A stretch of 64,000 bases of DNA from Burkholderia sp. FERM BP-3421 (GTDB lineage: Bacteria > Pseudomonadota > Gammaproteobacteria > Burkholderiales > Burkholderiaceae). Positions 17,135 to 26,307 of the stretch are shown in pieces. How positions within the stretch are numbered: position 1 is the first letter of the stretch; each line of letters begins with the position of its first letter. The DNA is taken from assembly GCF_028657905.1 (NCBI RefSeq), contig NZ_CP117782.1, positions 248,001 through 312,000 of the forward strand. Direction: 5' to 3'. The position numbers and the translations under genes were made by a program. The notes beneath the pieces are model-generated. The model worked only from the letters and a program-made list of their open reading frames with translations. It did no database searches and was not told where the DNA came from.

Positions 17135-18073
17135 ATGACTTTCTTCTCGGTTCTCCTCGCACTCATCATCGAACAGGTCCGCGCGCTGTCGCCGAGCAAT
17201 CCGGTCTTCGCGCTGTTTCAGTTCCATGCGGAAACCGCCGCGCACGGCTTCGACGCCGGCAAGAAAAAACATGGCGTGCTGGCCTGGCTGGTCGTCGTGC
17301 TGCCCTGGGTGCTGGGCGTCGCGCTCGTGTATTTCCTGTTGTTCAAGCTGAGTTTCGTGCTCGCGTTCCTGTGGAACGTCGTGGTCGTGTACTTCACGCT
17401 GGGTTTCCGCCAGTTCAGCCACTATTTCACCGACATCCATCTCGCGCTCAACAACGACGACGTGCCGCGCGCGCGCGAGATTCTCCACGAATGGACCGGC
17501 ATGGACACGGTCGACATGCCGGTGGGCGAGATCGTCCGCCACACGCTGATCCATGCGGTGATCGCGTCGCATCGCCACGTATTCGGCGTGTTCTTCTGGT
17601 TCGTGCTGCCGGTCGGCCCGGCCGGCGCGGTGCTGTACCGGATCGCGGAATACCTGGCGCGCAGCTGGTCGGTGCCGGCCGATGACCGCACCGCGGCCTT
17701 CTCCAATTTCGCGCAGCGCGCGTTCTTCGTGATCGACTGGGTGCCGGCGCGCCTCACGGCGCTTGGTTTCGCGATCGTCGGCAATTTCGAGGACGCGATC
17801 TATGCGTGGCGCAACCATACGCGCCAATGGCCCGACCCGAACGACGGCGTGCTGCTGGCCGCCGGCAGCGGCGCGCTGGGTGCGCGCCTCGCGGGGCCGC
17901 TCGCCGAGCCGTCGGGCATCGACGCGCTCGCGGTCGGCGACAGCGGCCCGCTGACGGTCGGCGACGACTGCACGCCGCGCACGCTGCAGTCGGCTGTCGG
18001 GCTGGTCTGGCGCGCCGTGATCCTGTGGATGATCCTGCTGCTGATGCTGACCATCGCGGTGTGGGTGTCGTGA
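17135..18073 (+). CDS. CobD/CbiB-family inner-membrane protein (AmpE-like)
   Basis: A 312-residue membrane protein starting MTFFSVLLALIIEQVRALSP. Hydrophobic segments lie at about 50-95 (WLVVVLPWVLGVALVYFLLF) and 145-165, with a final one at the C-terminus (AVILWMILLLMLTIAVWVS). The fold is that of CobD/CbiB, the adenosylcobinamide-phosphate synthase, and AmpE. No other cobalamin gene is nearby and Burkholderia carry this gene away from the cob cluster, so a true cobalamin role is doubtful. Confidence 0.78.
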   Translation: MTFFSVLLALIIEQVRALSPSNPVFALFQFHAETAAHGFDAGKKKHGVLAWLVVVLPWVLGVALVYFLLFKLSFVLAFLWNVVVVYFTLGFRQFSHYFTDIHLALNNDDVPRAREILHEWTGMDTVDMPVGEIVRHTLIHAVIASHRHVFGVFFWFVLPVGPAGAVLYRIAEYLARSWSVPADDRTAAFSNFAQRAFFVIDWVPARLTALGFAIVGNFEDAIYAWRNHTRQWPDPNDGVLLAAGSGALGARLAGPLAEPSGIDALAVGDSGPLTVGDDCTPRTLQSAVGLVWRAVILWMILLLMLTIAVWVS

Positions 18074-18104
18074 CGTCGACGCGCCTTTCGCGTTCCGCCC
18101 ATTG

Positions 18105-18131
18105 AAAAAGCCGGCTCGAAGCCGGCTTTTT
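18105..18131 (+). terminator. rho-independent terminator after the CobD/CbiB-like gene
   Basis: An 11-bp stem (18105-18115 with 18121-18131) has a 5-base loop. The A and T runs at the two ends let it work in both directions, between convergent genes. Confidence 0.88.
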
Positions 18132-18172
18132 CGTATCTGCCCCTGCCCGCGGGGCGTTCCCGCGCGGCGCGC

Positions 18173-18490
18173 TCAACCGTCGCGCGGGTCGCGCGCCGCG
18201 CCGCAGCGCCAGCATTCGGTGAACTGCGCCTCGAGCGTCTCGCCGCACCGTCCGCAGCGCCACGGCGCGGCGTCCGCGCGCGGGCCCCGTGCGGCGGCGT
18301 CGATCAGGCGCCGCGCGAGCGCTTCGTCGCGTTCGTCGTCGAGCCAGATCTCGGGGCCGCACTGGTCGGCCGGGATTCCGCCGAGCGCGCCCGTGGCATA
18401 GCGGTTGTGCAATTCGCAGCCGATGCCGGCCGCGCTCAGCACGTTGGCCCAGTGCTGGGCGGTCGCGAGATCGGGGGCTTTCAGTCGCAT
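18173..18490 (-). CDS. DUF2007 domain protein with C-terminal zinc ribbon
   Basis: This 105-residue protein begins MRLKAPDLATAQHWANVLSA, the small alpha/beta DUF2007 fold (called putative signal-transducing protein, related to PII-like folds). It ends with two CxxC pairs (CGRCGE at about 79-84 and CWRCG near 93-97) that would bind a zinc ion. It lies just after rsgA on the same strand with a 16-base gap, so it is probably cotranscribed. The function is unknown. Confidence 0.75.
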   Translation of the reverse strand: MRLKAPDLATAQHWANVLSAAGIGCELHNRYATGALGGIPADQCGPEIWLDDERDEALARRLIDAAARGPRADAAPWRCGRCGETLEAQFTECWRCGAARDPRDG

Positions 18491-18506
18491 CGCGGTCCCG
18501 GCGGGC

Positions 18507-19448
18507 CTAGCGCACCACCTGGCTCGCCTCGTGCACGAGCTGCGCGTACAGCGCGTGACGCGTCGGGGCGATGCGGCCGTCGGCGACCGCTTCGAGGATC
18601 GCGCAGCCGGGCTCGTGCAGATGGTGGCAGTTGTAGAAACGGCAGTCGGCGAGCAACGGTCGGAATTCAGGGAACGCGCGCTCCAGCATGCCTTCCGTCA
18701 GATGATAGAGCCCGAATTCCTGGAAGCCCGGCGAATCGATCAGCGCGCCGCCGTCCGGCAGCGGGTAGAGGCGCGTGAAGGTGGTCGTGTGACGGCCGCT
18801 GTTGAGCGCCGCGGAGATCTCGCGGGTGGCGGCCTCAGCGTCCGGGACGAGCAGGTTGACGAGGGTCGACTTGCCCATGCCCGACTGGCCGAGCAGGATC
18901 GTCGCGTGGCCGGCGAGATGCGGCGCAAGCTGCGCGCGGGCGTCCTCCGGGCGGCCCTTGACCGACATCTCCAGCACCGCGTAGCCGAGCGCGCGATATG
19001 GCGCGAGGCGTGCGCGCGCCACATCCAGCGCGGCTTCGACGTCGATCTTGTTCAGCACGATCAGCGGCTTGAGCGCGTTGGCCTCGGCCGCGATCAGCGC
19101 GCGGCCGAGCAGATCCTCGCTGAAATAGGGCTCGGTCGCGAGCACGATCAGCAACTGGTCGAGGTTAGCGGCGAACAGCTTCGACTTGAACTGGTCCGAG
19201 CGGTACAGCAGGTTGCGTCGCTTGCCGATCTCGACGATCACGCCCTGGTCGGCCGAGCTGCGCTCGTAGAACACCTGGTCGCCGACCGCGACCTCGCTGC
19301 GCTTGCCGCGCGGAAAGCACTGCAGCATGGCTTCGCCGCTCGCGGGTGCCACGAGGTAGTGGCGGCCGTGCGCGGCGATCACGCGCCCTTCGGCGCGCTC
19401 GCCGCCGCGGGCGGGCCGGGCCGGCTGGTTACGGGGCGGGCGGCTCAT
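18507..19448 (-). CDS. rsgA: ribosome small-subunit-dependent GTPase RsgA
   Basis: RsgA (313 residues) checks late 30S assembly. It has an OB-fold at the N-terminus (EGRVIAAHGRHYLVAPASGE), then a circularly permuted GTPase domain. The order is NKID (G4), then GQSGMGKSTLVNLLVPD (Walker A/G1), then IDSPGFQEFGL (G3). A zinc site ends it (CRFYNCHHLHEPGCAI). Its start overlaps the end of the M48 protease gene by 4 bases, so the two are coupled. Confidence 0.96.
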   Translation of the reverse strand: MSRPPRNQPARPARGGERAEGRVIAAHGRHYLVAPASGEAMLQCFPRGKRSEVAVGDQVFYERSSADQGVIVEIGKRRNLLYRSDQFKSKLFAANLDQLLIVLATEPYFSEDLLGRALIAAEANALKPLIVLNKIDVEAALDVARARLAPYRALGYAVLEMSVKGRPEDARAQLAPHLAGHATILLGQSGMGKSTLVNLLVPDAEAATREISAALNSGRHTTTFTRLYPLPDGGALIDSPGFQEFGLYHLTEGMLERAFPEFRPLLADCRFYNCHHLHEPGCAILEAVADGRIAPTRHALYAQLVHEASQVVR

Positions 19449-20704
19449 GAGTGTTGCAGCAGACGGTCGATGCGCTGCGAGGCGGGCGGGTGCGAATAGT
19501 AGAACGCGGTATAGACCGGGTCGGGCGTCAGCGTCGATGCGTTGTCCTCATAGAGCTTGACGAGCGCGTTGACGAGATCCCGGGCGTCGGTCTGGCTGGC
19601 CGCGAACGCGTCGGCCTCGAACTCGTGCTTGCGCGAGCTGAGGCTGCCGAGCGGCGTGACGAAGAACAGGAAGACCGGCATCGCGAGCACGAACAGCACG
19701 AGCGCGAGGCCCGCGTTGCTGCTGGTCAGCGACGGCATCACGCCGAGGCCCGTGTAGAACCAGCTGCGCTGCGCGAGCCAGCCGAGCAGGGCGAGCATCG
19801 CGAGGCTCAGCACGAACGACACGAGCATCCGCTTGATCACGTGGCGGCGTTTGAAATGGCCGAGCTCGTGCGCGAGCACGGCCTCGATCTCGCTGCCGGA
19901 CAGGCGCGCGAGCAGGGTGTCGAAGAACACGATGCGCTTGGCCGCGCCGAAGCCGGTGAAATAGGCGTTGCCGTGCGCGGAGCGGCGGCTGCCGTCCATC
20001 ACGAACAGCCCCTTGGCGGCGAAGCCGCAGCGCGTCATCAGGCCCTCGATGCGCGCGCGCAGCGCGTCGTCGCCGAGCGGCTCGAACTTGTTGAACAGCG
20101 GCGCGATGAAGGTCGGGTACAGCACCAGGACGAGCATCTGGAACACGCCCCAGACGATCCAGGTCCACAGCCACCACAGCGCGCCCGTCTGGTTCATCAG
20201 CCACAGCACGACGAACAGCAGCGGCAGGCCCAGTGCGGCGCCGAGCAGCGTGTTTTTCACGAGATCGGTGAAGAACAGCCGTTTTGTCATCCGATTGAAG
20301 CCGAAGCGCGCCTCGATGCCGAACTGCCGGTAGTACTCGAACGGCAGGTCGATCACGCTCGTGACGGCCAGCACGGCCGCGACCAGCGCGACCTGCTGCG
20401 CATAGCCGTGGCCGAGCCAGCCGGCCAGCAGCGTGTCGAGCGCGCCGACGCCGCCCAGCAGCGTGAGCCCGACCAGCACCGCCGCGCTGACGACGATCTC
20501 CAGCAGGGTGAGGCGGGTGCGCTCGATCGTGTAGTCGGCGGCGCGCTGGTGCGCGGCGAGCGGGATGGTCGCGCGGAACTGTTCGGGCACGCGGCCGCGA
20601 TGGGCGGCGACGAAGCGGGTCTGCCGCGACGCGAGCCATAGCTTGGTGCCGACCATCGCGAGGACCGCGGCGGCAAACAGCAGGGTGAACGTATAGGAGG
20701 ACAT
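19445..20704 (-). CDS. M48 family zinc metalloprotease (Ste24/CAAX-protease type)
   Basis: This 419-residue integral membrane protease has the zinc site VLAHELGHFKRRHV (about residue 278 on) and a downstream glutamate in SSRKHEFEADAFAA. The N-terminal half has several transmembrane segments and the M48_N domain seen in Ste24. In bacteria such enzymes take part in membrane-protein quality control; prenyl processing is not expected. The gene is upstream of and overlapping rsgA, and divergent from orn. Confidence 0.9.
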   Translation of the reverse strand: MSSYTFTLLFAAAVLAMVGTKLWLASRQTRFVAAHRGRVPEQFRATIPLAAHQRAADYTIERTRLTLLEIVVSAAVLVGLTLLGGVGALDTLLAGWLGHGYAQQVALVAAVLAVTSVIDLPFEYYRQFGIEARFGFNRMTKRLFFTDLVKNTLLGAALGLPLLFVVLWLMNQTGALWWLWTWIVWGVFQMLVLVLYPTFIAPLFNKFEPLGDDALRARIEGLMTRCGFAAKGLFVMDGSRRSAHGNAYFTGFGAAKRIVFFDTLLARLSGSEIEAVLAHELGHFKRRHVIKRMLVSFVLSLAMLALLGWLAQRSWFYTGLGVMPSLTSSNAGLALVLFVLAMPVFLFFVTPLGSLSSRKHEFEADAFAASQTDARDLVNALVKLYEDNASTLTPDPVYTAFYYSHPPASQRIDRLLQHS

Positions 20705-20819
20705 CGAGGGAGCCAGTGGTATCTATGCGAGAATTATATGTTCTTGCGGACCGGGCTCGCTCGACGATCTCCGGCCGCGTGGGCGGCCGCTCGCCGCCCG
20801 CCATTTTCCAGGATGACTC

Positions 20820-21419
20820 ATGACCGACACTTCCGCTCCCGCCGGCGCGCCCGCGCTTGTCCGCACCGATATGAATCTGGTGTGGCTCGACATGGAAATG
20901 ACGGGGCTCAATCCGGACGAGGACCGCATCATCGAGATCGCGGTGGTCGTCACTAATTCGACGCTCGACGTCGCCATCGAGGGGCCGGTGCTCGCGATCC
21001 GCCAGAGCGATGAAACCCTCGCCAAGATGGACGACTGGAACAAGAACACCCACGGCCGCTCGGGCCTGATCGACCGGGTGCGCGCGTCGACCGTCACGGA
21101 GGCCGACGCGGCCGCGCAGATCGAGGCGTTCCTGGCCCAGTACGTGCCGCCCGGCAAGTCGCCGATGTGCGGCAATTCGATCTGCCAGGACCGCCGCTTC
21201 ATGGCGCGCTGGATGCCGGAGCTCGAACGCTTCTTCCACTACCGCAATCTCGACGTCAGCACGCTCAAGGAGCTGTGCCGCCGCTGGCAGCCGGCCATCT
21301 ACAAGGGTTTCCAGAAGCGCGCGATGCACACGGCGCTTGCCGACATCCACGAGTCGATCGACGAGCTCAAGTACTACCGCGAACACTTCCTGATCCCGGC
21401 CGCCGCGCCGGCGGCCTGA
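20820..21419 (+). CDS. orn: oligoribonuclease
   Basis: Orn (199 residues) degrades 2-5-nt RNAs and linear pGpG from c-di-GMP breakdown. LVWLDMEMTGLNPDEDRIIEI is the Exo I/DEDDh motif, GNSICQDRRFM is Exo II, and HTALADIHESIDEL is Exo III with the histidine and last aspartate. ATG 20820 (MTDTSAPAG) adds about 17 residues before the conserved core; the ATG before NLVWLD is a less likely start. Confidence 0.97.
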   Translation: MTDTSAPAGAPALVRTDMNLVWLDMEMTGLNPDEDRIIEIAVVVTNSTLDVAIEGPVLAIRQSDETLAKMDDWNKNTHGRSGLIDRVRASTVTEADAAAQIEAFLAQYVPPGKSPMCGNSICQDRRFMARWMPELERFFHYRNLDVSTLKELCRRWQPAIYKGFQKRAMHTALADIHESIDELKYYREHFLIPAAAPAA

Positions 21420-21445
21420 GGGCGGAAGGGCGGGCGGCGAGGCCC

Positions 21446-22066
21446 TCAGCCGGGCGCGCGCCGCGCGCTCTTCGGGCGGAACGCGTCGACCACCTCCGGC
21501 GCAGTCTCCGCGTACGGACCGCCGATCAGGTCGATGCAGTAAGGCACCGCGGCGAAGATGCCCGGCACCTTCACGGCGCCGTCGCCGCCGCGCAGCCCTT
21601 CGAGGGTTTCCCTGATCGACTTCGGCTGGCCCGGCAGGTTGATGATCAGCGCCGCGTGCCCGGCGGTCTCGCGGATCACCGCGACCTGCCGCGACAGGAT
21701 CGCGGTCGGCACGAAATTCAGGCTGATCTGCCGCATCTGCTCGCCGAACCCCGGCATCTCCCTGGTCGCCACCGCGAGCGTCGCCTCGGGCGTCACGTCG
21801 CGGCGGGCCGGGCCCGTGCCGCCCGTGGTCAGCACCAGGTCGCAGCCGGCCACGTCGACCAGCTCGACGAGCGTGGCCGAGATGGTCGGCGCGTCGTCCT
21901 GGATCAGCCGCGTTTCGGCCCGCCACGGCGAGCGCAGCGCCTGGCCGAGCCAGCCCTCGAGGGCCGGGATGCCCTGGTCCTCGTAGACGCCGCTGCTCGC
22001 GCGATCGCTGATCGACACGAGGCCGACCACGAGTTCGTCGGGGTGGTTACGCTGTGTCGTCGTCAT
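21446..22066 (-). CDS. mog: molybdopterin adenylyltransferase
   Basis: Mog activates molybdopterin with ATP before MoeA inserts molybdate. The product is 206 residues from ATG 22066 (MTTTQRNHPDEL). It has VGLVSISDRASSGVYEDQG at the start and the adenylation motif LTTGGTGPARRDVTPEAT. Its start lies inside the 3' end of darP (20-base overlap), implying translational coupling. The other cofactor genes of the window lie at 57-60 kb. Confidence 0.93.
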   Translation of the reverse strand: MTTTQRNHPDELVVGLVSISDRASSGVYEDQGIPALEGWLGQALRSPWRAETRLIQDDAPTISATLVELVDVAGCDLVLTTGGTGPARRDVTPEATLAVATREMPGFGEQMRQISLNFVPTAILSRQVAVIRETAGHAALIINLPGQPKSIRETLEGLRGGDGAVKVPGIFAAVPYCIDLIGGPYAETAPEVVDAFRPKSARRAPG

Positions 22067-22646
22067 CGTCGGGCTCCTCGGCGTCGCCGGCGGCATCGCC
22101 CGGCGCGCCGCTGGCGGCCTTGATCCACTGGAACAGCTCGCGGAAATAGCGCGGCGGCCGGCCCTGCTCGGTTTCCTTGCGCGCGTTGCGGATCAGCGTG
22201 CGGCCTTCCTGCACGTCGGCGGCCGGATGCCGGCGGATGAACTCGGTCAGCGCGTCGTCGTTCGCGAGCAGCTGTTCGCGGGTGCGCTCGATCCAGTGCA
22301 GCTTGGCGGTCTCGGCCTTGTTGACGCCGCGCTGGGTGTCGAGCGCGGTGCGCAGCGCGGCCGTCTCGGCGTCGGTCAGCGTGCGCATCACGCGCCCGAC
22401 GTACTGGATCTGCCGGCGCCGGCCTTCGTGATCGGTGATGCGCCGCGCTTCGCGCACCGCTTCGCCGAGGCTTTCCGGCATCGGCATGCGCTTGAGCGCG
22501 TCCTTCGGCAGCTCGACGAGCGCCTCGCCGAGCACCTGCAGCGCGTGCATGTCGCGTTTCAACTGGGATTTGCTGGGGCGATCGTAGCCGTGGCCGGCGT
22601 CTTCGTCGGCATGCTCGATCGGTTGGATACGGGTTTTGCGTGTCAT
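22047..22646 (-). CDS. darP: ribosome-associated protein DarP (YjgA, DUF615)
   Basis: This 199-residue protein from ATG 22646 (MTRKTRIQPIEHAD) is the DUF615 family member that binds the 50S subunit late in assembly. SKSQLKRDMHALQVLGEALVE, then RQIQYVGRVMR and the acidic tail (AGDAEEPDDDDDTA) are typical. It is divergent from pmbA and overlaps mog. Confidence 0.92.
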   Translation of the reverse strand: MTRKTRIQPIEHADEDAGHGYDRPSKSQLKRDMHALQVLGEALVELPKDALKRMPMPESLGEAVREARRITDHEGRRRQIQYVGRVMRTLTDAETAALRTALDTQRGVNKAETAKLHWIERTREQLLANDDALTEFIRRHPAADVQEGRTLIRNARKETEQGRPPRYFRELFQWIKAASGAPGDAAGDAEEPDDDDDTA

Positions 22647-22776
22647 GGGCCGCATTGTATCGCGGCGCGCCCGGCGCACGCTGACCCGGGTGCGGGATCC
22701 CGGACCTTGCTATGATCGCGGGATACGCTTCTTTTCACCCCGCGGGCGATGCGCCCGCCACCGGACACCCACGACG

Positions 22777-24147
22777 ATGGCTGCAAACCTCGACGCACAG
22801 GCGGGCTACTTCCCGCACACGCAGGACCAATTGAAAGAAATCGCGTCGGACATCCTCCGTCACGCGAAGACGCTCGGCGCCAGCGACGCCGCCACCGAGA
22901 TCTCCGAGGGCGACGGCCTGTCGGTGTCGGTGCGGCGCGGCGCGGTCGAGACGATCGAGCACAACCGCGACAAGATGGTGGGCGTCACGGTGTTCATCGG
23001 CAAGAAGCGTGGCAACGCGAGCACCTCGGACTTCTCGCCGGAGGCGCTGAAGGACACGGTCGCGGCCGCCTACAACATCGCGCGCTTCACGGCCGAGGAC
23101 GATGCCGCCGGCCTGGCCGAGGCCGAGCTGCTCGAAACCGCGCCGCGCGACCTCGACCTGTACCACCCGTGGCAGCTCGATGCCGACGAGGCGGTCGAAC
23201 TCGCGCGCCGCGCGGAAGACGCGGCCTTCGCGGTCAGCCCGCAGATCCGCAATTCGGAGGGCGCGAGCGTCTCGGCGCAGCACTCGCAGTTCGTGCTCGC
23301 GACCTCGCGCGGCTTCGTCGGCGGCTATCCGTACTCGCGCCACTACGTCGCGTGCGCGCCGATCGCCGGCAGCGGCCGGCACATGCAGCGCGACGACTGG
23401 TACACCTCGAAGCGCAACGCGGCGGATCTCGCCGCGCCCGAGTCGGTCGGGCGCTATGCGGCCGAGCGCGCGCTCGCGCGGATGGGCGCGCGCCGCCTCG
23501 ATACCCGCAAGGTGCCGGTGCTGTTCGAGGCGCCGCTCGCCGCGGGCCTTCTGGGCGCGTTCGTGCAGGCGGTGAGCGGCGGCGCGCTGTATCGCAAGAC
23601 CTCGTTCCTCGTCGACAGCATGGGCAAGCCGGTGTTCGCGCCGCACGTGCAGATCGTCGAGGACCCGCACGTGCCGCGCGGCATGGGCAGCGCGCCGTTC
23701 GACGAGGAAGGCGTGCGCACCCGCTCGCGCAGCGTCGTGAAGGACGGCGTGGTCGAAGGCTACTTCCTGTCGACCTATTCGGCGCGCAAGCTCGGCATGC
23801 AGACCACCGGCAACGCGGGCGGCTCGCACAACCTCGCGCTGCGCAGCGCGCGCACCGGGGCGGGCGACGATTTCGATGCGATGCTCAAGAAGCTCGGCAC
23901 CGGCTTGTTGCTGACCGAACTGATGGGGCAGGGCGTCAACTACGTGACGGGCGACTATTCGCGCGGCGCGGCGGGATTCTGGGTCGAGAACGGCGTGATT
24001 CAGTATCCGGTCGAGGAGATCACGGTCGCGAGCACGCTGCAGGACATGTTCCGCCACATCGTCGCGATCGGCGCGGATTCGATCGTGCGCGGCACCAAGG
24101 AAACCGGCTCGGTGCTGATCGAGCAGATGACGATCGCCGGGCAGTAA
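22777..24147 (+). CDS. pmbA: metalloprotease PmbA (TldE)
   Basis: PmbA (456 residues) forms a heterodimer with TldD that cleaves unfolded peptides and matures microcin-type peptides and CcdA in E. coli. ATG 22777 opens MAANLDAQAGYFPHTQDQL. The conserved DGLSVSVRRGAVETIEHNRD, VLFEAPLAAGLLGAFVQAVSGG, VVEGYFLSTYSARKLG and a C-terminal TGDYSRGAAGFWVENG are all present. TldD is not in this window. Confidence 0.95.
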   Translation: MAANLDAQAGYFPHTQDQLKEIASDILRHAKTLGASDAATEISEGDGLSVSVRRGAVETIEHNRDKMVGVTVFIGKKRGNASTSDFSPEALKDTVAAAYNIARFTAEDDAAGLAEAELLETAPRDLDLYHPWQLDADEAVELARRAEDAAFAVSPQIRNSEGASVSAQHSQFVLATSRGFVGGYPYSRHYVACAPIAGSGRHMQRDDWYTSKRNAADLAAPESVGRYAAERALARMGARRLDTRKVPVLFEAPLAAGLLGAFVQAVSGGALYRKTSFLVDSMGKPVFAPHVQIVEDPHVPRGMGSAPFDEEGVRTRSRSVVKDGVVEGYFLSTYSARKLGMQTTGNAGGSHNLALRSARTGAGDDFDAMLKKLGTGLLLTELMGQGVNYVTGDYSRGAAGFWVENGVIQYPVEEITVASTLQDMFRHIVAIGADSIVRGTKETGSVLIEQMTIAGQ

Positions 24148-24178
24148 GTGGAGCGGGCTTCACCCCGCGCCCGAAAGC

Positions 24179-24207
24179 AAAAGCGCCGCTTGCCGCGGCG
24201 CTTTTTT
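24179..24207 (+). terminator. rho-independent terminator between pmbA and folA
   Basis: An 11-bp stem (24179-24189 with 24195-24205), a 5-base loop and six T. The A run on the other side makes it usable for folA too. Confidence 0.88.
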
Positions 24208-24229
24208 CATGGTGCGCGCGATGCGCCGC

Positions 24230-24733
24230 TCAGGCGGCGCGCTTGCGCCGGTAGACGACGAACGCGTAGGCGAAATCGTTCGGCGCGTTCGCGCGGTGCG
24301 TCTCGCGCGAGGCTTCTTCCCAGTGCGCCGGGTCCGGCGCGGGAAACGACGCGTCGCCGCTGAAATCGGCGTCGATCTCGGTGACGATCAGCTTGTCCGC
24401 GTGCGCGAGCCCTTCCGCGTACAGTTGCGCGCCGCCGATCAGGAACGCCTCGGCGGCCTGGTCGCGCGCGGCGAGCGCGAGCGCGTCGGGCAGCGAGGTG
24501 ACCGCATCGCAGCCGTCGAAGCGGCGCGTCGCGTCGCGCGTGACGACGATGTTGCGGCGCCCGGGCAGCGGCCGGCCGATCGATTCGTGGGTCTTGCGGC
24601 CCATCACGATCGGCGCGCCCATCGTGGTGCGCTTGAAGAAGGCGAGATCCTCGGGAAGTTTCCAGGGGAGTTGGTTGTCGCGGCCGATCACGCCATTGCG
24701 GGCGCGTGCGACGATCAGGGTCAGCGTAGTCAT
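24230..24733 (-). CDS. folA: dihydrofolate reductase
   Basis: DHFR (167 residues) reduces dihydrofolate to tetrahydrofolate. MTTLTLIVARARNGVIGRDN, then QLPWKLPEDLAFFKRTTMGA, VMGRKTHESIGRPLPGRRN and the C-terminal half are regular for chromosomal DHFRs. Its pathway partner thyA is 9.7 kb away, separated by the Fap-like cluster. It lies 71 bases behind the sigma-54 activator gene on the same strand, so some read-through from that operon is possible. Confidence 0.96.
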   Translation of the reverse strand: MTTLTLIVARARNGVIGRDNQLPWKLPEDLAFFKRTTMGAPIVMGRKTHESIGRPLPGRRNIVVTRDATRRFDGCDAVTSLPDALALAARDQAAEAFLIGGAQLYAEGLAHADKLIVTEIDADFSGDASFPAPDPAHWEEASRETHRANAPNDFAYAFVVYRRKRAA

Positions 24734-24804
24734 GCGGGAGGGCGGAAGTCGAACCGGAAGAGCCCGATTCTACCGGAGCGCCGCGCGCGGCGCGCCGTCC
24801 GCGC

Positions 24805-26283
24805 TCAGGCCGGCGTCTCGTTGTCGTCGTCGCACGCGAGCGCGCGCTGTTCGGCGCACGCGAGGTCGCGCAGGCCGTGCGCGCCCATCAGCCGGTACAG
24901 CGTGACGCGCGACACGCCCAGCTCGACCGCCGCCTCGGTCAGGCGGTGGCGGTGCCGCAGCAGCGCCGCCTCGATCGCGCGGCGCTCGGCATGCTCGCGC
25001 GCCTCGGCGAGCGTGGTCGTCTGCTGCAAGGTGTACTGCGCGAGATCGAGGTCGGCGGCGGACAACAGCCGGCTGTCCGCCATCACGATCGCGCGCCGGA
25101 TCCGGTTGATCATCTCGCGCACGTTGCCGGGCCAGCCGTAGCTGTGCATCGCCTCGATGGCGCAGGGCGTGAAGCCGCGGATCCGGCGCGCGCTGTCGTC
25201 CTTGAATTTTTGCAGGATGTGGTGCGCGAGGATCTCGATGTCCTTGCCGCGCGCGCGCAGCGGCGGCTCGTCGACGCGCAGCACGCACAGGCGATGGAAC
25301 AGGTCGGCGCGGAAGCGGCCGTCGCGCATCGCGGCATCGAGGTCGACATGGGTCGCGGAGATGATGCGCACGTCCACCGGGATCGATTCGTGGCCGCCGA
25401 GCCGCTCGATGCGGCCTTCCTGCAGGAAGCGCAGCAGGCTCGACTGGCTTTCGATCGGCATGTCGCCGATCTCATCGAGAAACAGCGTGCCGCCGTTGGC
25501 CGATTCGACCCGGCCGATCTTGCGCTGGTTCGCGCCGGTGAACGCGCCGCGCTCATAGCCGAACAGTTCGGACTGCAGCAGATGATGGGGAATCGCGCCG
25601 CAGTTGATCGGCACGAACGGCGCCTTGCGGCGCGGCGAGCGCTCGTGGATCGCGAGCGCGGTCAGTTCCTTGCCGGTGCCCGATTCGCCCGAGATGAACA
25701 CGGTCGCATCGGTGTTGGCGATCTTGCGGATGGTGCGGAACAGCTGCTGCATCGCGTCGCAGGTGCCGACCATCTCGTCGTCGCCGCTGGCCGCGAGGCC
25801 CGCCGCGAGATCGAGGTCGCACAGCGTCACCATGCCGTACGCATGGCCCACCAGGTAATCGAGCGTCGCCTGCGTCGGCGCGCCTTTCACGTAGTCGAAG
25901 CAATACTGGCGGATCAGCTTGCGGATCTCGGCGTCGTGCAGGCGCGCGTCGGTCGCGAGCGCGATCCAGCCGACCTGTTGCTGGCGCAGGATGCCTTCGA
26001 GCGCCGCCAGGTCGCGCGCGCCGAAACTGTCGAGATCGATGAGGCCCGCGTGCGGCACGTCCGGTTTCAGGAGCCGCCCCGCCTCGCTGGCCGTGCGGGC
26101 GGTCAGCACCTGCCAGCCGCGCGCGCCCAGGTGCTCGACCAGCACGGCATCGGGCGCGCGCGACAGGTACAGCAGCGCGCGCGCGGCTGGATCATCCGCC
26201 GCCCGCGAGCCGGACGGCGCGACCGCGAGGTGCGGCGCATAGCCCGGTGCGGCGGCGGGAGAGAGGGGGCGGGAATCGTGCAC
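24805..26283 (-). CDS. sigma-54-dependent activator, VpsR-type receiver-like N-terminus (activator 1)
   Basis: This 492-residue enhancer-binding protein has an N-terminal VpsR-like domain (about 35-170) and an AAA+ domain. The AAA+ domain carries GESGTGKELTALAIHER (Walker A), ELFGYERGAFTGANQ (the GAFTGA loop that contacts sigma-54) and GGTLFLDEIGD (Walker B). A Fis-type HTH ends the protein (TEAAVELGVSRVTLYRLMGA). The start is a GTG. It follows the outer-membrane gene by 24 bases, as the last gene of the Fap-like operon. A close paralogue stands at 32986. VpsR-type regulators control biofilm matrix genes, and some bind c-di-GMP. Confidence 0.88.
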   Translation of the reverse strand: MHDSRPLSPAAAPGYAPHLAVAPSGSRAADDPAARALLYLSRAPDAVLVEHLGARGWQVLTARTASEAGRLLKPDVPHAGLIDLDSFGARDLAALEGILRQQQVGWIALATDARLHDAEIRKLIRQYCFDYVKGAPTQATLDYLVGHAYGMVTLCDLDLAAGLAASGDDEMVGTCDAMQQLFRTIRKIANTDATVFISGESGTGKELTALAIHERSPRRKAPFVPINCGAIPHHLLQSELFGYERGAFTGANQRKIGRVESANGGTLFLDEIGDMPIESQSSLLRFLQEGRIERLGGHESIPVDVRIISATHVDLDAAMRDGRFRADLFHRLCVLRVDEPPLRARGKDIEILAHHILQKFKDDSARRIRGFTPCAIEAMHSYGWPGNVREMINRIRRAIVMADSRLLSAADLDLAQYTLQQTTTLAEAREHAERRAIEAALLRHRHRLTEAAVELGVSRVTLYRLMGAHGLRDLACAEQRALACDDDNETPA

Positions 26284-26307
26284 GATGACCTCGTTCGATT
26301 TCGACGG

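Noticed and set aside
17135..18073. Adenosylcobinamide-phosphate synthase CobD as a firm call
   Set aside because: The family fits, but no cobalamin genes are nearby and the protein is AmpE-like, so only the superfamily is named.
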